From contig DATJVP010000041.1 in NCBI GenBank assembly GCA_035581425.1, positions 1 through 45,564 on the forward strand: 45,564 bases of DNA, given 5' to 3'. The translations under genes were made by a program, and so were the position numbers. This document shows, one piece after another, positions 30,894 through 40,864 of the stretch; the first letter of the stretch is position 1; every line of letters starts with the position of its first letter. The notes under the pieces were generated by a model. It was given only the letters and a program-made list of their open reading frames with translations, was not told the origin of the DNA and did no database searches. The stretch comes from DASZHJ01 sp035581425 (lineage in GTDB: Bacteria > Pseudomonadota > Alphaproteobacteria > ATCC43930 > CGMCC-115725).

Positions 30894-31508
30894 GCGCGGC
30901 CTCGGAGGCGCCGGTCGCTCAACCCCAGAGCTTCGCCTTCACGGCGGAGAACCTCGAGCGCGCCAAGGCCATCATCGCGAAGTATCCGCCGGGACGTCAG
31001 GCGAGCGCGGTGCTGCCGCTTCTCGATCTGGCGCAGCGCCAGCACGACAACTGGCTCCCGCGCGCAGCGATGGACGCCGTCGCGGAGATGCTGGAGATGG
31101 CGCGTATCCGGGTCTACGAGGTCGCGACCTTCTACACGATGTTCAACTTGAAGCCGGTCGGGAAGCACCTGCTGCAGATCTGCACGACGACGCCCTGCTG
31201 GCTCAGGGGCTCCGACGAGGTCGTCGCGGCTTGCTCGCGCAAGCTCGGCATCGGCGTCGGTGAGACGACCGCGGACGGCAAGTTCACGATGATGGAGGTC
31301 GAGTGCCTCGGCGGCTGCGTCAACGCACCGATCATTCAGGTGAACGACGATTTCTACGAGGATCTCGACGCTGCCTCGACCGAGACGCTGCTCGCAGCGC
31401 TCGCGCGCGGCGAGCCGCCGCCGCCCGGCAGCGCCCGCAAGCGCCAGGGCTCTGCGCCCGAAGGCGGCAAGACCACTCTTCTCGACGTCGATGCGGCGGG
31501 GAAACCGA

Positions 31509-31519
<11 letters not shown>
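30890..31519 (+). CDS. nuoE: NADH-quinone oxidoreductase subunit E
   Basis: Thioredoxin-like 24-kDa-type subunit holding the 2Fe-2S cluster N1a in the NADH dehydrogenase module. The ligands are Cys98 and Cys103 (ICTTTPCWL) and Cys139 and Cys143 (ECLGGCVNAP). At 209 residues it is longer than the E. coli protein (166). The excess is a C-terminal, proline- and glycine-rich tail of about 45 residues (PPPPGSARKRQG and beyond), a feature common in alphaproteobacterial and mitochondrial homologues. ATGA overlap with nuoD; the 3' end overlaps nuoF by 11 bases. Confidence 0.96.
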
Positions 31520-32795
<1,276 letters not shown>

Positions 32796-32796
32796 G

Positions 32797-34869
32797 ATGC
32801 CGAAGCTCACCATCAACGGCCAGGCCGTCGAGGTTCCCCCAGGCGCCACGGTGTTCCAAGCGGCGCAGCAGGTCGGTATCGAGATCCCGCATTTCTGCTA
32901 TCACCAGCGCCTCTCGATCGCCGGCAACTGCCGCATGTGCCTCGTCGACATCGAGAAGTCGCCGAAGCCTGTCGCTTCCTGTTGCATGCCCGCCGCCGAT
33001 GGCATGATCGTCCATACGGAGTCCGAGCGTGCGCGCAAGGCGCGGCACGGGGTAATGGAATTCCTGCTGATCAACCATCCCCTGGATTGCCCGATCTGCG
33101 ACCAAGGCGGTGAGTGTGACCTGCAGGACCAGGCGATGGCCTATGGCTTCGACCGTGGGCGCTACGTCGAGAACAAGCGGGCGGTGAAGGAGAAGGAATT
33201 CGGTCCGCTCGTGAAGACCGAGATGAACCGCTGCATCCACTGCACACGCTGCGTCCGCTTCATCACAGAGGTCGCGGGCGTCGAGGAGCTGGGCGCGGTG
33301 AGCCGCGGCGAGCACATGGAGATCGACACCTACGTCGAGCGCTCGCTCTCATCGGAGCTTTCCGCGAACATCATCGACATCTGCCCCGTTGGCGCGCTCA
33401 CCTCGAAGCCCTACGCATTCGTCGCGCGGCCGTGGGAACTCACGCGCACGGAATCCGTGGATGTGCTCGACGCCGTCGGCAGCAACATCCGCATCGACGC
33501 TCGCGGTGCGCAAGTGCTCCGTGTCCTTCCGCGCCTCAATGAGGACGTGAACGAGGAGTGGATCAACGACAAGACCCGCTATGCCCTCGACGGGCTGACC
33601 CGCCGCCGTCTCGATCGCCCGTTCATCCGCAAGAACGGCAAGCTCGTGGAGGCGAGCTGGCGCGATGCGTTCGACGCGATCTCGGCGCGGCTCAAGGGCG
33701 TTGCCGGCAATCGCATCGCCGCCATCGCTGGCGACCTCGTGGATGCCGAGGCGCTGCTCGCGCTGAAGGACCTCATGACCGCGCTCGGCTCCGCGAGCAT
33801 CGACTGCCGGCAGGATGGCGCCGCGCTCGATCCCTCGTGCCGCGCGGGCTATATCTTCAACACCGGCATTGCCGGCATCGAGAAGGCGGATGTCTGCCTA
33901 CTCATCGGCACCGACCCCCGGCACGAGGCGGCGATCGTCAATGCGCGGATCCGCAAGCGCTGGCTGCAGGGGAAGTTCAAGGTCGGTGCCATCGGACCGG
34001 CGCTCGATCTCAATTATCCCGTGACGATGCTGGGCAGCGGGCCCGATGCGCTCGACGCACTCATCTCCGGGAGGCACGCCTGGAGCGAGACGCTCAAATC
34101 CGCGAAGTCGCCGATGCTGATCCTGGGGCAGGGCGCTCTCCGGCGCCGCGATGGCGCGGCGATCCTTTCTCGCGCGCGAAAGCTCGCTGAGACCCACGGC
34201 TTTGTCCGCGAGGGCTGGAACGGTTTCAACGTGTTGCACACCGCCGCGGCGCGGGTCGGCGGGCTCGATCTCGGCTTCGTGCCGGGGCAGGGCGGGCGCG
34301 ATGTCGCGGGCATTCTCGAGGGCGCCTCCAAAGGCGAGATCGAGGTCATCTATCTCCTCGGCGCCGACGAGATCGACACGCGCCGGCTCGGTGTCACAAC
34401 CTTCGTGATCTACCAGGGCCATCACGGCGATGCCGGCGCCCATCGTGCCGACGTGATCCTGCCCGGAGCGGCCTATACCGAGAAGGATGCGACCTACGTC
34501 AACACCGAGGGCCGCGTGCAGCAGGGCCGCCGCGCCGTCTTCCCGCCAGGCGAAGCGCGCGAGGACTGGAAGATCCTCCGCGCGCTCTCGGAAGCCCTGG
34601 GCCGCAAGCTCCCCTACGACTCCCTGGGACAACTTCGCCGGCGCCTGGCGGAGGTCAATCCGGTATTCGCCAAGCTTGATGCGGTGGCGCCGGCCGCCTG
34701 GGGCCCATTCGGCAAGGAGGCCGCGGTGGAGACGCAACCCTTTGCGTATCCAATCGCGGATTTCTATCGCACCGATCCCATTAGCCGCGCCTCGCCGACA
34801 ATGAAGGCCTGCGCGGATGCGGCGGCCGCGCGGCAAGCGCCCCCGGCGAAGACCGGCACCCATGCTTGA
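32797..34869 (+). CDS. nuoG: NADH-quinone oxidoreductase subunit G
   Basis: The 75-kDa-type subunit, 690 residues, wiring electrons from NuoF to NuoI. The N-terminal 2Fe-2S domain has Cys34, Cys45, Cys48 and Cys62/63. Next come the N5 cluster (HPLDCPICDQGGECDLQD, with a His ligand) and the N4 cluster (NRCIHCTRC and ICPVGAL). The rest is a molybdopterin-oxidoreductase-like domain that is degenerate in complex I. The extra N7 cluster motif of the E. coli protein is not apparent, as expected for the shorter alphaproteobacterial/mitochondrial form. Its 3' end overlaps nuoH by eight bases. Confidence 0.97.
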   Translation: MPKLTINGQAVEVPPGATVFQAAQQVGIEIPHFCYHQRLSIAGNCRMCLVDIEKSPKPVASCCMPAADGMIVHTESERARKARHGVMEFLLINHPLDCPICDQGGECDLQDQAMAYGFDRGRYVENKRAVKEKEFGPLVKTEMNRCIHCTRCVRFITEVAGVEELGAVSRGEHMEIDTYVERSLSSELSANIIDICPVGALTSKPYAFVARPWELTRTESVDVLDAVGSNIRIDARGAQVLRVLPRLNEDVNEEWINDKTRYALDGLTRRRLDRPFIRKNGKLVEASWRDAFDAISARLKGVAGNRIAAIAGDLVDAEALLALKDLMTALGSASIDCRQDGAALDPSCRAGYIFNTGIAGIEKADVCLLIGTDPRHEAAIVNARIRKRWLQGKFKVGAIGPALDLNYPVTMLGSGPDALDALISGRHAWSETLKSAKSPMLILGQGALRRRDGAAILSRARKLAETHGFVREGWNGFNVLHTAAARVGGLDLGFVPGQGGRDVAGILEGASKGEIEVIYLLGADEIDTRRLGVTTFVIYQGHHGDAGAHRADVILPGAAYTEKDATYVNTEGRVQQGRRAVFPPGEAREDWKILRALSEALGRKLPYDSLGQLRRRLAEVNPVFAKLDAVAPAAWGPFGKEAAVETQPFAYPIADFYRTDPISRASPTMKACADAAAARQAPPAKTGTHA

Positions 34870-35887
34870 ATGGCTCGACCTCATCTGGAGCTTTCTGATC
34901 GTCCGCGTGGTGGTCGGGGTCCTCGTGATCACGGTGGTGCTGTTGCTCGCGGTCGCCTACTTCACCTATTGGGAGCGGAAGATTCTCGCCTGGGCGCAGC
35001 TCCGCAAGGGACCGAACGTCGTCGGCCCCTTCGGCCTTTGGCAACCCTTCGCCGATGGGCTCAAGCTCTTGATGAAAGAGACGGTGGTGCCGAGCGGCGC
35101 AAATCCGGTCGTCTTCATCGCGGCACCGATCCTCACCTTCACGCTGAGCCTCATCGCCTGGGCCGTCATCCCCTTCGATACCGGCCTCGTGCTCGCGGAT
35201 ATCAACGTCGGAATTCTCTATCTTTTCGCGATCAGCTCGCTCGGCGTTTACGGGATCATCATGGCGGGCTGGGCCTCCAACTCGAAATACGCCTTTCTGG
35301 GCGCGCTCCGTTCCGCCGCGCAGATGGTCTCCTACGAGGTCTCCATCGGTTTCGTAATCGTGACCGTGCTGCTCTGCGCGGGCTCGCTCAACTTGACTGC
35401 CATCGTCGAATCCCAGCGTCACATCTGGTACGTCGTTCCGCTCTTCCCGATGGCGGTAGTCTTCTTCATCTCGGGGCTCGCGGAGACGAACCGCGCGCCC
35501 TTCGATCTCGTCGAGGGAGAGTCGGAGCTCGTCGCGGGTTATTTCGTCGAGTATTCCTCCATGGCCTTCGCGCTCTTTTTCCTCGGGGAATATGCGAACA
35601 TGATCCTGGTCAGCACCATGACCAGCATCCTGTTCCTGGGCGGCTGGCTCGCGCCCTTCAATTGGCACCCTTTCGACGGCGTCCTCGGCCACGCTTGGGC
35701 GATGCTCTGGTTCGCGCTCAAGATCGGCCTCATGTGCTTCTGCTTCCTCTGGGTGCGCGCGACCTTTCCGCGCTACCGCTACGACCAGCTCATGCGTCTC
35801 GGCTGGAAGGTGTTCCTGCCGCTCTCGCTCGCTTGGCTCGTCGCCACCGCGGGCGTGCTGGTGGCGACGGGATGGGTCCCGAAATGA
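34862..35887 (+). CDS. nuoH: NADH-quinone oxidoreductase subunit H
   Basis: Membrane subunit that closes the quinone chamber and links electron transfer to proton pumping. The 341 residues have about eight transmembrane helices. The loop AETNRAPFDLVEGESELVAG is the conserved acidic quinone-side loop, and YWERKILAWAQLRKGPN marks the N-terminal region. The ATG at 34862 is chosen over an earlier in-frame ATG inside nuoG, because MLEWLD leads directly into the first helix. Its stop overlaps an ATG (ATGA) that opens a 12-codon mini-frame leading to nuoI. Confidence 0.97.
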   Translation: MLEWLDLIWSFLIVRVVVGVLVITVVLLLAVAYFTYWERKILAWAQLRKGPNVVGPFGLWQPFADGLKLLMKETVVPSGANPVVFIAAPILTFTLSLIAWAVIPFDTGLVLADINVGILYLFAISSLGVYGIIMAGWASNSKYAFLGALRSAAQMVSYEVSIGFVIVTVLLCAGSLNLTAIVESQRHIWYVVPLFPMAVVFFISGLAETNRAPFDLVEGESELVAGYFVEYSSMAFALFFLGEYANMILVSTMTSILFLGGWLAPFNWHPFDGVLGHAWAMLWFALKIGLMCFCFLWVRATFPRYRYDQLMRLGWKVFLPLSLAWLVATAGVLVATGWVPK

Positions 35888-35922
35888 GCGCTCGCACCCC
35901 CGCTCTCGAAGGGAGGGCCTGA
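35884..35922 (+). other. 12-codon mini-ORF bridging nuoH and nuoI
   Basis: ATG overlapping the nuoH stop (ATGA) opens a frame MSARTPALEGRA that ends with TGA three bases before the nuoI ATG. The AAGGGAGG ribosome site of nuoI lies inside it. It could act as a translational relay between the two genes, or it may be chance; it is not proposed as a functional protein. Confidence 0.3.
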
Positions 35923-35925
35923 GTC

Positions 35926-36417
35926 ATGGCATCGCTCGACCGTACCGCGCGGAGCCTGCTGCTTGCCGAGATCGTCGGCGGCCTCTGGCTCACGCTCAAA
36001 TACATCCTCTTCCGCAAGCCCGTCACCCTGAACTACCCCTATGAGAAGGGGCCAATCTCGCCGCGCTTCCGGGGCGAGCATGCGCTCCGCCGCTACCCCA
36101 ACGGTGAGGAGCGCTGCATCGCCTGCAAGCTCTGCGAAGCGATCTGCCCGGCACTCGCGATCACGATCGAGGCCGAGGCGCGCGAGGACGGAAGCCGACG
36201 CACGACGCGCTACGACATCGACATGACCAAATGCATCTACTGCGGCTTCTGCCAGGAGGCCTGCCCGGTCGACGCGATCGTCGAGGGGCCGAATTTCGAA
36301 TTTGCCGCCGAGACCCGCGAGGAGCTTTTCTACGACAAGGACAAGCTGCTCGCGAACGGCGACCGCTGGGAGGCTGAGATTGCCCGGAACATCGCGCTCG
36401 ACGCGCCCTACCGCTAG
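35926..36417 (+). CDS. nuoI: NADH-quinone oxidoreductase subunit I
   Basis: Ferredoxin-like subunit with two 4Fe-4S clusters (N6a and N6b) that carry electrons from NuoG to NuoB. The 163 residues include Cys64, Cys67, Cys70, Cys74 (ERCIACKLCEAICP) and Cys103, Cys106, Cys109, Cys113 (TKCIYCGFCQEACP). An N-terminal amphipathic helix (LLLAEIVGGLWLTLKYIL) lies against the membrane arm. It has a GGGAGG ribosome site. The length matches alphaproteobacterial homologues. Confidence 0.97.
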   Translation: MASLDRTARSLLLAEIVGGLWLTLKYILFRKPVTLNYPYEKGPISPRFRGEHALRRYPNGEERCIACKLCEAICPALAITIEAEAREDGSRRTTRYDIDMTKCIYCGFCQEACPVDAIVEGPNFEFAAETREELFYDKDKLLANGDRWEAEIARNIALDAPYR

Positions 36418-36429
36418 GAGCGCGGTGGC

Positions 36430-37041
36430 ATGATCGTGCAGGCGCTCGCCTTCTGGCTCTTCGCGGTGGTGGCCGTTGCCTCCGGCGCCATGGTCGTCAC
36501 CGCGCGGAACCCCGTTCATTCCGTATTATTTCTGATCCTCGCCTTCTTCAATGCGGCCGGGCTCTTTGTGCTCCTGGGCGCGGAGTTCCTGGCGATGATC
36601 CTGGTGGTGGTCTATGTCGGCGCGGTCGCGGTGCTGTTCCTCTTCGTGGTGATGATGCTCGACATCAACTTCGTCGAGCTCCGCCAGGGCTTCCAACGCT
36701 ACCTTCCGATCGGCGGGCTGATCGGCCTCGTCTTGCTCTGCGAGCTTTTCCTCGTGCTGGTCGCAGGCTGGAGCCCCGGCGCGCCGGTCAAGACCGCGGG
36801 CTCGGCACCCACGAGCGACGCCGTCTCGAACACCGTTGCGCTCGGTCAGCTTCTCTACACGCGCTACGTATATGCCTTTCAGGCCGCGGGTGTGATCCTG
36901 CTGGTCGCAATGATCGGCGCGATCGTGCTTACGCTCCGCGCGCGCGAGGACGTGCGGCGGCAGAAGATCGCGATACAGGTCGCACGCGCGCGGCGCGAGA
37001 CCATCGAGCTCGTGAAGGTGCGCTCGGGGGAGGGGGTCTAG
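36430..37041 (+). CDS. nuoJ: NADH-quinone oxidoreductase subunit J
   Basis: Membrane subunit with five predicted transmembrane helices, 203 residues, forming part of the proton-transfer region near the quinone site. The conserved third-helix segment VYVGAVAVLFLFVVMML, with its characteristic tyrosine and glycine, is intact. The C-terminus is a basic cytoplasmic tail (LRAREDVRRQKIAIQ). GGAG lies before the ATG, and nuoK starts two bases after the stop. Confidence 0.96.
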   Translation: MIVQALAFWLFAVVAVASGAMVVTARNPVHSVLFLILAFFNAAGLFVLLGAEFLAMILVVVYVGAVAVLFLFVVMMLDINFVELRQGFQRYLPIGGLIGLVLLCELFLVLVAGWSPGAPVKTAGSAPTSDAVSNTVALGQLLYTRYVYAFQAAGVILLVAMIGAIVLTLRAREDVRRQKIAIQVARARRETIELVKVRSGEGV

Positions 37042-37043
37042 CG

Positions 37044-37358
37044 ATGTTCTTGGAGATCGGGCTCGGGCATTACCTCGGCGTCGCCATTGCGCTTTTCACG
37101 TTGGGGATCCTCGGCATCTTCATAAACCGCAAGAACGTTATCATCATCTTGATGTCGATCGAGCTCATGCTCCTCGCGGTCAATATCAACTTCGTGGCCT
37201 TCTCGCACTTCCTCCACGATCTCGTGGGCCAGGTCTTCGCGATGTTCGTGCTGACGGTGGCGGCGGCGGAGGCCGCGATCGGTCTCGCGATCCTCGTGGT
37301 CTACTTCCGCAACCGCGGTACCATCGCGGTCGAAGACATCAATCTCATGAAGGGATGA
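37044..37358 (+). CDS. nuoK: NADH-quinone oxidoreductase subunit K
   Basis: Small three-helix membrane subunit (104 residues), related to MrpC of cation antiporters. The two buried glutamates required for proton transfer in the family are present as Glu40 (MSIELMLLAVN) and Glu76 (AAAEAAIG). A purine-rich GGGGGAGGGGG tract lies just upstream. It sits four bases ahead of the GTG start of nuoL, so the pair is probably translated together. Confidence 0.97.
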   Translation: MFLEIGLGHYLGVAIALFTLGILGIFINRKNVIIILMSIELMLLAVNINFVAFSHFLHDLVGQVFAMFVLTVAAAEAAIGLAILVVYFRNRGTIAVEDINLMKG

Positions 37359-37362
37359 GCCG

Positions 37363-39303
37363 GTGTCGGTCGCTGCCGTATTCCTGCCGCTCCTCGCCGC
37401 CATCGTAGCGGGCTTCTTCGGCCGCTGGATCACCGATCGCGGGGCGCAGTTCGTGACCTGCGGCGCCATGTGCGTCTCCGGCGTCCTCGGCGTCATTCTG
37501 TTCTTTCAGGTAGCGGTGGGGGGGAACGAGTTCATCGCGCCACTCTTCACCTTCATCGATGCCGGCAAGCTGCAGGTCGACTGGGCGCTCAAATTCGACA
37601 CGCTGAGCGCGGTCATGGTGATGGTGGTGACGGTGGTCTCCGCCATGATCCACATCTACTCCGTCGGCTACATGGCCGAGGATCCCTCGATTCCGCGCTT
37701 CATGGCCTATCTGAGCCTCTTCACCTTCTTCATGCTGGCGTTGGTCACCTCGGAGAATTTCGTCCAGCTCTTCTTCGGCTGGGAGGGTGTCGGTCTCCTA
37801 TCCTATCTTCTGATCGGCTTCTGGTACGACCGGCCCACCGCCAATGCCGCCGCGATCAAGGCGTTCGTGGTGAACCGCATTGGCGATTTCGGGTTCTCGC
37901 TCGGCATCTTCTCCGTCTACTTCATCTTCGGCAGCCTGCATTTCGGCGACGTTTTCCACGCCGCGCCCGAGAAGGTCGGCCTCACCATCGACTTCCTGGG
38001 CTGGCAGGTGGACGGGCTCACCGTCACCTGCATCCTCCTCTTCGTGGGCGCGATGGGTAAGTCCGCGCAGATCGGGCTTCACACCTGGCTCCCGGATGCG
38101 ATGGAAGGCCCGACACCCGTCTCCGCTCTCATCCATGCCGCGACCATGGTGACGGCGGGAGTCTTTATGGTGGCGCGACTTTCACCCCTCTTCGAGTACG
38201 CGCCGACGGCACTCGCGGTCGTCGTGGTGATCGGCGGCACCACCGCGCTGTTCGCGGCGACGGTGGGCATCGCGCAGACGGACATCAAGAAAGTCATCGC
38301 CTATTCGACCTGCAGCCAGCTTGGTTACATGTTCTTCGCCGCAGGGGTTTCCGCTTATTCGGCGGCGATCTTCCACCTCGCGACCCATGCCTTCTTCAAG
38401 GCATTGCTGTTCCTGGGCGCGGGGTCGGTCATCCACGCCATGTCCGGCGAGCAGGACATGCGCAAGATGGGCGGCCTCTGGCGGTTCATCAAGATCACCT
38501 ACGTCCTCATGTGGATCGGGAGCCTCGCGCTCGCGGGTATTCCGCCCTTCGCGGGCTACTACTCCAAGGATACGATCCTGGAGGCGGCGTTTGCCGCCGG
38601 GAGCGGCGTCGGCCTCTACGCCTTCGTCCTGGGCACGGCGGCGGCCTTCCTGACGGCCTTCTACTCCTGGCGGCTCCTCTTCCTGACGTTCCATGGCGCG
38701 CCGCGGGCGGATCACGAAACCATGCACCACGTGCACGAGTCCCCGTGGGTAATGATCCTGCCGCTCTTCGTGCTGGCGGCGGGCGCGATCGCCGCGGGCT
38801 TCATCGGCTATGACAGCTTCGTCGGCGACGGGCGGGAGCAATTCTGGCGCGAGGCGATCCTGGTGCTTCCGCAGCACGCGAGCATCGAGGCCGCGCATCA
38901 CGTGCCGGCCTGGGTTTCCTACCTGCCGCTCCTGATGGCGCTCGGCGGGATCGCGGTAGCCTATCTCGCCTATATCAGCTCTCCGGGCCTGCCGGCCCTG
39001 GTCGCCGCGCGCTTCCGCCCGGTCTATCTGTTCCTGCTGAACAAGTGGTACTTCGACGAACTCTACAATTTCATTTTCGTACGCGGCGCCATGCTCGTGG
39101 GCTTCGGCCTATGGAAGGGTGGCGACGGTGCGATTATCGACGGCCTGGGTCCCGATGGAATCGCCAGCACGACACAGCACGCGGCCGTGGGCGCGAGCCG
39201 CATCCAGACCGGCTACGTCTATCACTACGCCTTCGCGATGCTCATAGGGGTGGTGATATTGGTCTCTTGGTATCTCGCCTACATCGTCTACAAGGTCCAG
39301 TGA
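37363..39303 (+). CDS. nuoL: NADH-quinone oxidoreductase subunit L
   Basis: Largest antiporter-like proton-pumping subunit, 646 residues with about 16 transmembrane helices and the long lateral helix near the C-terminus. Key elements are GWEGVGLLSYLLIGFW with the conserved glutamate, HTWLPDAMEGPTPVSAL, and the following lysine- and histidine-containing helices (ATHAFFKALLFLGAG). The start is GTG, four bases after the nuoK stop. No frameshift or truncation. Confidence 0.97.
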   Translation: MSVAAVFLPLLAAIVAGFFGRWITDRGAQFVTCGAMCVSGVLGVILFFQVAVGGNEFIAPLFTFIDAGKLQVDWALKFDTLSAVMVMVVTVVSAMIHIYSVGYMAEDPSIPRFMAYLSLFTFFMLALVTSENFVQLFFGWEGVGLLSYLLIGFWYDRPTANAAAIKAFVVNRIGDFGFSLGIFSVYFIFGSLHFGDVFHAAPEKVGLTIDFLGWQVDGLTVTCILLFVGAMGKSAQIGLHTWLPDAMEGPTPVSALIHAATMVTAGVFMVARLSPLFEYAPTALAVVVVIGGTTALFAATVGIAQTDIKKVIAYSTCSQLGYMFFAAGVSAYSAAIFHLATHAFFKALLFLGAGSVIHAMSGEQDMRKMGGLWRFIKITYVLMWIGSLALAGIPPFAGYYSKDTILEAAFAAGSGVGLYAFVLGTAAAFLTAFYSWRLLFLTFHGAPRADHETMHHVHESPWVMILPLFVLAAGAIAAGFIGYDSFVGDGREQFWREAILVLPQHASIEAAHHVPAWVSYLPLLMALGGIAVAYLAYISSPGLPALVAARFRPVYLFLLNKWYFDELYNFIFVRGAMLVGFGLWKGGDGAIIDGLGPDGIASTTQHAAVGASRIQTGYVYHYAFAMLIGVVILVSWYLAYIVYKVQ

Positions 39304-39313
39304 GGGACACGCC

Positions 39314-40843
39314 ATGCACGATCTGCCCTGGCTGAGCCTCACGACCTTTGTGCCGACCCTCGGCGCGGTCTGGCTCATGTTCCTGCGTGGCGACGCCGAG
39401 CGCGTCGCGAGTCAGGCGCGCTTCATCGCGCTCTGGACCTCGCTCATCACCTTCGTGCTCTCGCTTTGGATCTGGGCGCTTTTCGATCCCACGACGGCGG
39501 ACTTCCAGTTCGTCGAGCGCTCGCAGTGGATCCCGCAATATCACATCAGCTATCACATGGGGATCGACGGCATCTCACTCTTCTTCGTGTTGCTGTCGAC
39601 CTTCCTGACGCCGATCTGCGTGATCGCGAGCTGGCTGTCGATCAAGGCTCGGGTTCGGGAATACATGATGGCCTTCTTGATCCTCGAGACCTTGATGGTC
39701 GGGATGTTCTGCGCTCTCGACTTCGTGGTCTTCTACATGTTCTTCGAGGGCGTGCTGATCCCGATGTTCCTGATCATTGGCATCTGGGGTGGACCGCGCC
39801 GCGTCTACGCGGCCTTCAAGTTCTTCCTCTATACGTTCCTGGGCTCGGTGCTGATGCTGCTGGCGATCCTGCAGGTCTATGTCGTGACCAGCAGCTTCGA
39901 CATTCCAACCGCGCTCACCTATGACAGCTTCCCTGCGACGATGCAGACCTGGATGTGGCTAGCCTTCTTTGCGTCCTTTGCCGTCAAGGTGCCAATGTGG
40001 CCGGTTCACACCTGGCTCCCCGACGCGCATGTGGAGGCGCCGACGGCAGGCTCGGTCATTCTCGCGGGCGTGCTCCTGAAAATGGGCGGATACGGCTTCC
40101 TACGCTTTTCGCTCCCTATGCTGCCCCTGGCGACCGCGCAGTTCACGCCGCTCGTCTACGGCCTCAGCGTCATCGCGATCATCTACACCTCGCTGGTTGC
40201 GCTCGCGCAGCAGGACATGAAGAAGCTCATCGCCTACTCCTCGGTCGCGCATATGGGCATCGTTACCATGGGTATTTTCACGGTAACCTCCGAGGGGCTC
40301 CAGGGTGCGATGTTCCAGATGCTGAGCCACGGCGTCGTTTCCGCCGCGCTCTTCCTCTGCGTCGGCGTCGTCTACGACCGCCTGCACACGCGTGAGATCG
40401 CGCGCTACGGCGGGCTCGTGCATAACATGCCGAAATACGCGTTCTGCTTCATGGTGTTCTCGCTGGCCTCGATCGGCCTGCCCGGCACCAGCGGGTTCGT
40501 CGGTGAGTTCCTGGCGCTCATCGGCGCCTTCGGACGCAATACCACGGTCGCATTCCTCGCGACGATCGGCATGATCCTGAGCGCTGCCTACATGCTCTAC
40601 CTATACCGCCGCATCATCTTCGAGAAGATCACCAAGGACGACGTGCGCGCGATGCTCGACTTGCATTGGCGCGAGGTGCTGGTCTTTGCGCCGATGCTGG
40701 TGGTGGTGCTGTGGATGGGGATCTACCCGAACTCCTTCCTGAAGCCGATGCAGGCGACGCTCGCGCGCGTGATGGACCGGGTATCGCACGCGACCGCGTC
40801 TAATGCGGACGCGGCCAAGGCGATCGAGCTGGCGCAGCACTGA
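39314..40843 (+). CDS. nuoM: NADH-quinone oxidoreductase subunit M
   Basis: Second antiporter-like proton-pumping subunit, 509 residues with about 14 transmembrane helices. The fifth-helix glutamate lies in FFEGVLIPMFLIIGIWG. The HTWLPDAHVEAPTAGSV signature and the lysine-containing LLKMGGYGFLRF are intact. AGGGA lies upstream of the ATG. The spacing to nuoL is 10 bases and to nuoN 21 bases. Confidence 0.97.
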   Translation: MHDLPWLSLTTFVPTLGAVWLMFLRGDAERVASQARFIALWTSLITFVLSLWIWALFDPTTADFQFVERSQWIPQYHISYHMGIDGISLFFVLLSTFLTPICVIASWLSIKARVREYMMAFLILETLMVGMFCALDFVVFYMFFEGVLIPMFLIIGIWGGPRRVYAAFKFFLYTFLGSVLMLLAILQVYVVTSSFDIPTALTYDSFPATMQTWMWLAFFASFAVKVPMWPVHTWLPDAHVEAPTAGSVILAGVLLKMGGYGFLRFSLPMLPLATAQFTPLVYGLSVIAIIYTSLVALAQQDMKKLIAYSSVAHMGIVTMGIFTVTSEGLQGAMFQMLSHGVVSAALFLCVGVVYDRLHTREIARYGGLVHNMPKYAFCFMVFSLASIGLPGTSGFVGEFLALIGAFGRNTTVAFLATIGMILSAAYMLYLYRRIIFEKITKDDVRAMLDLHWREVLVFAPMLVVVLWMGIYPNSFLKPMQATLARVMDRVSHATASNADAAKAIELAQH

Positions 40844-40864
40844 GACGGACGGGACTTAAAGCCG

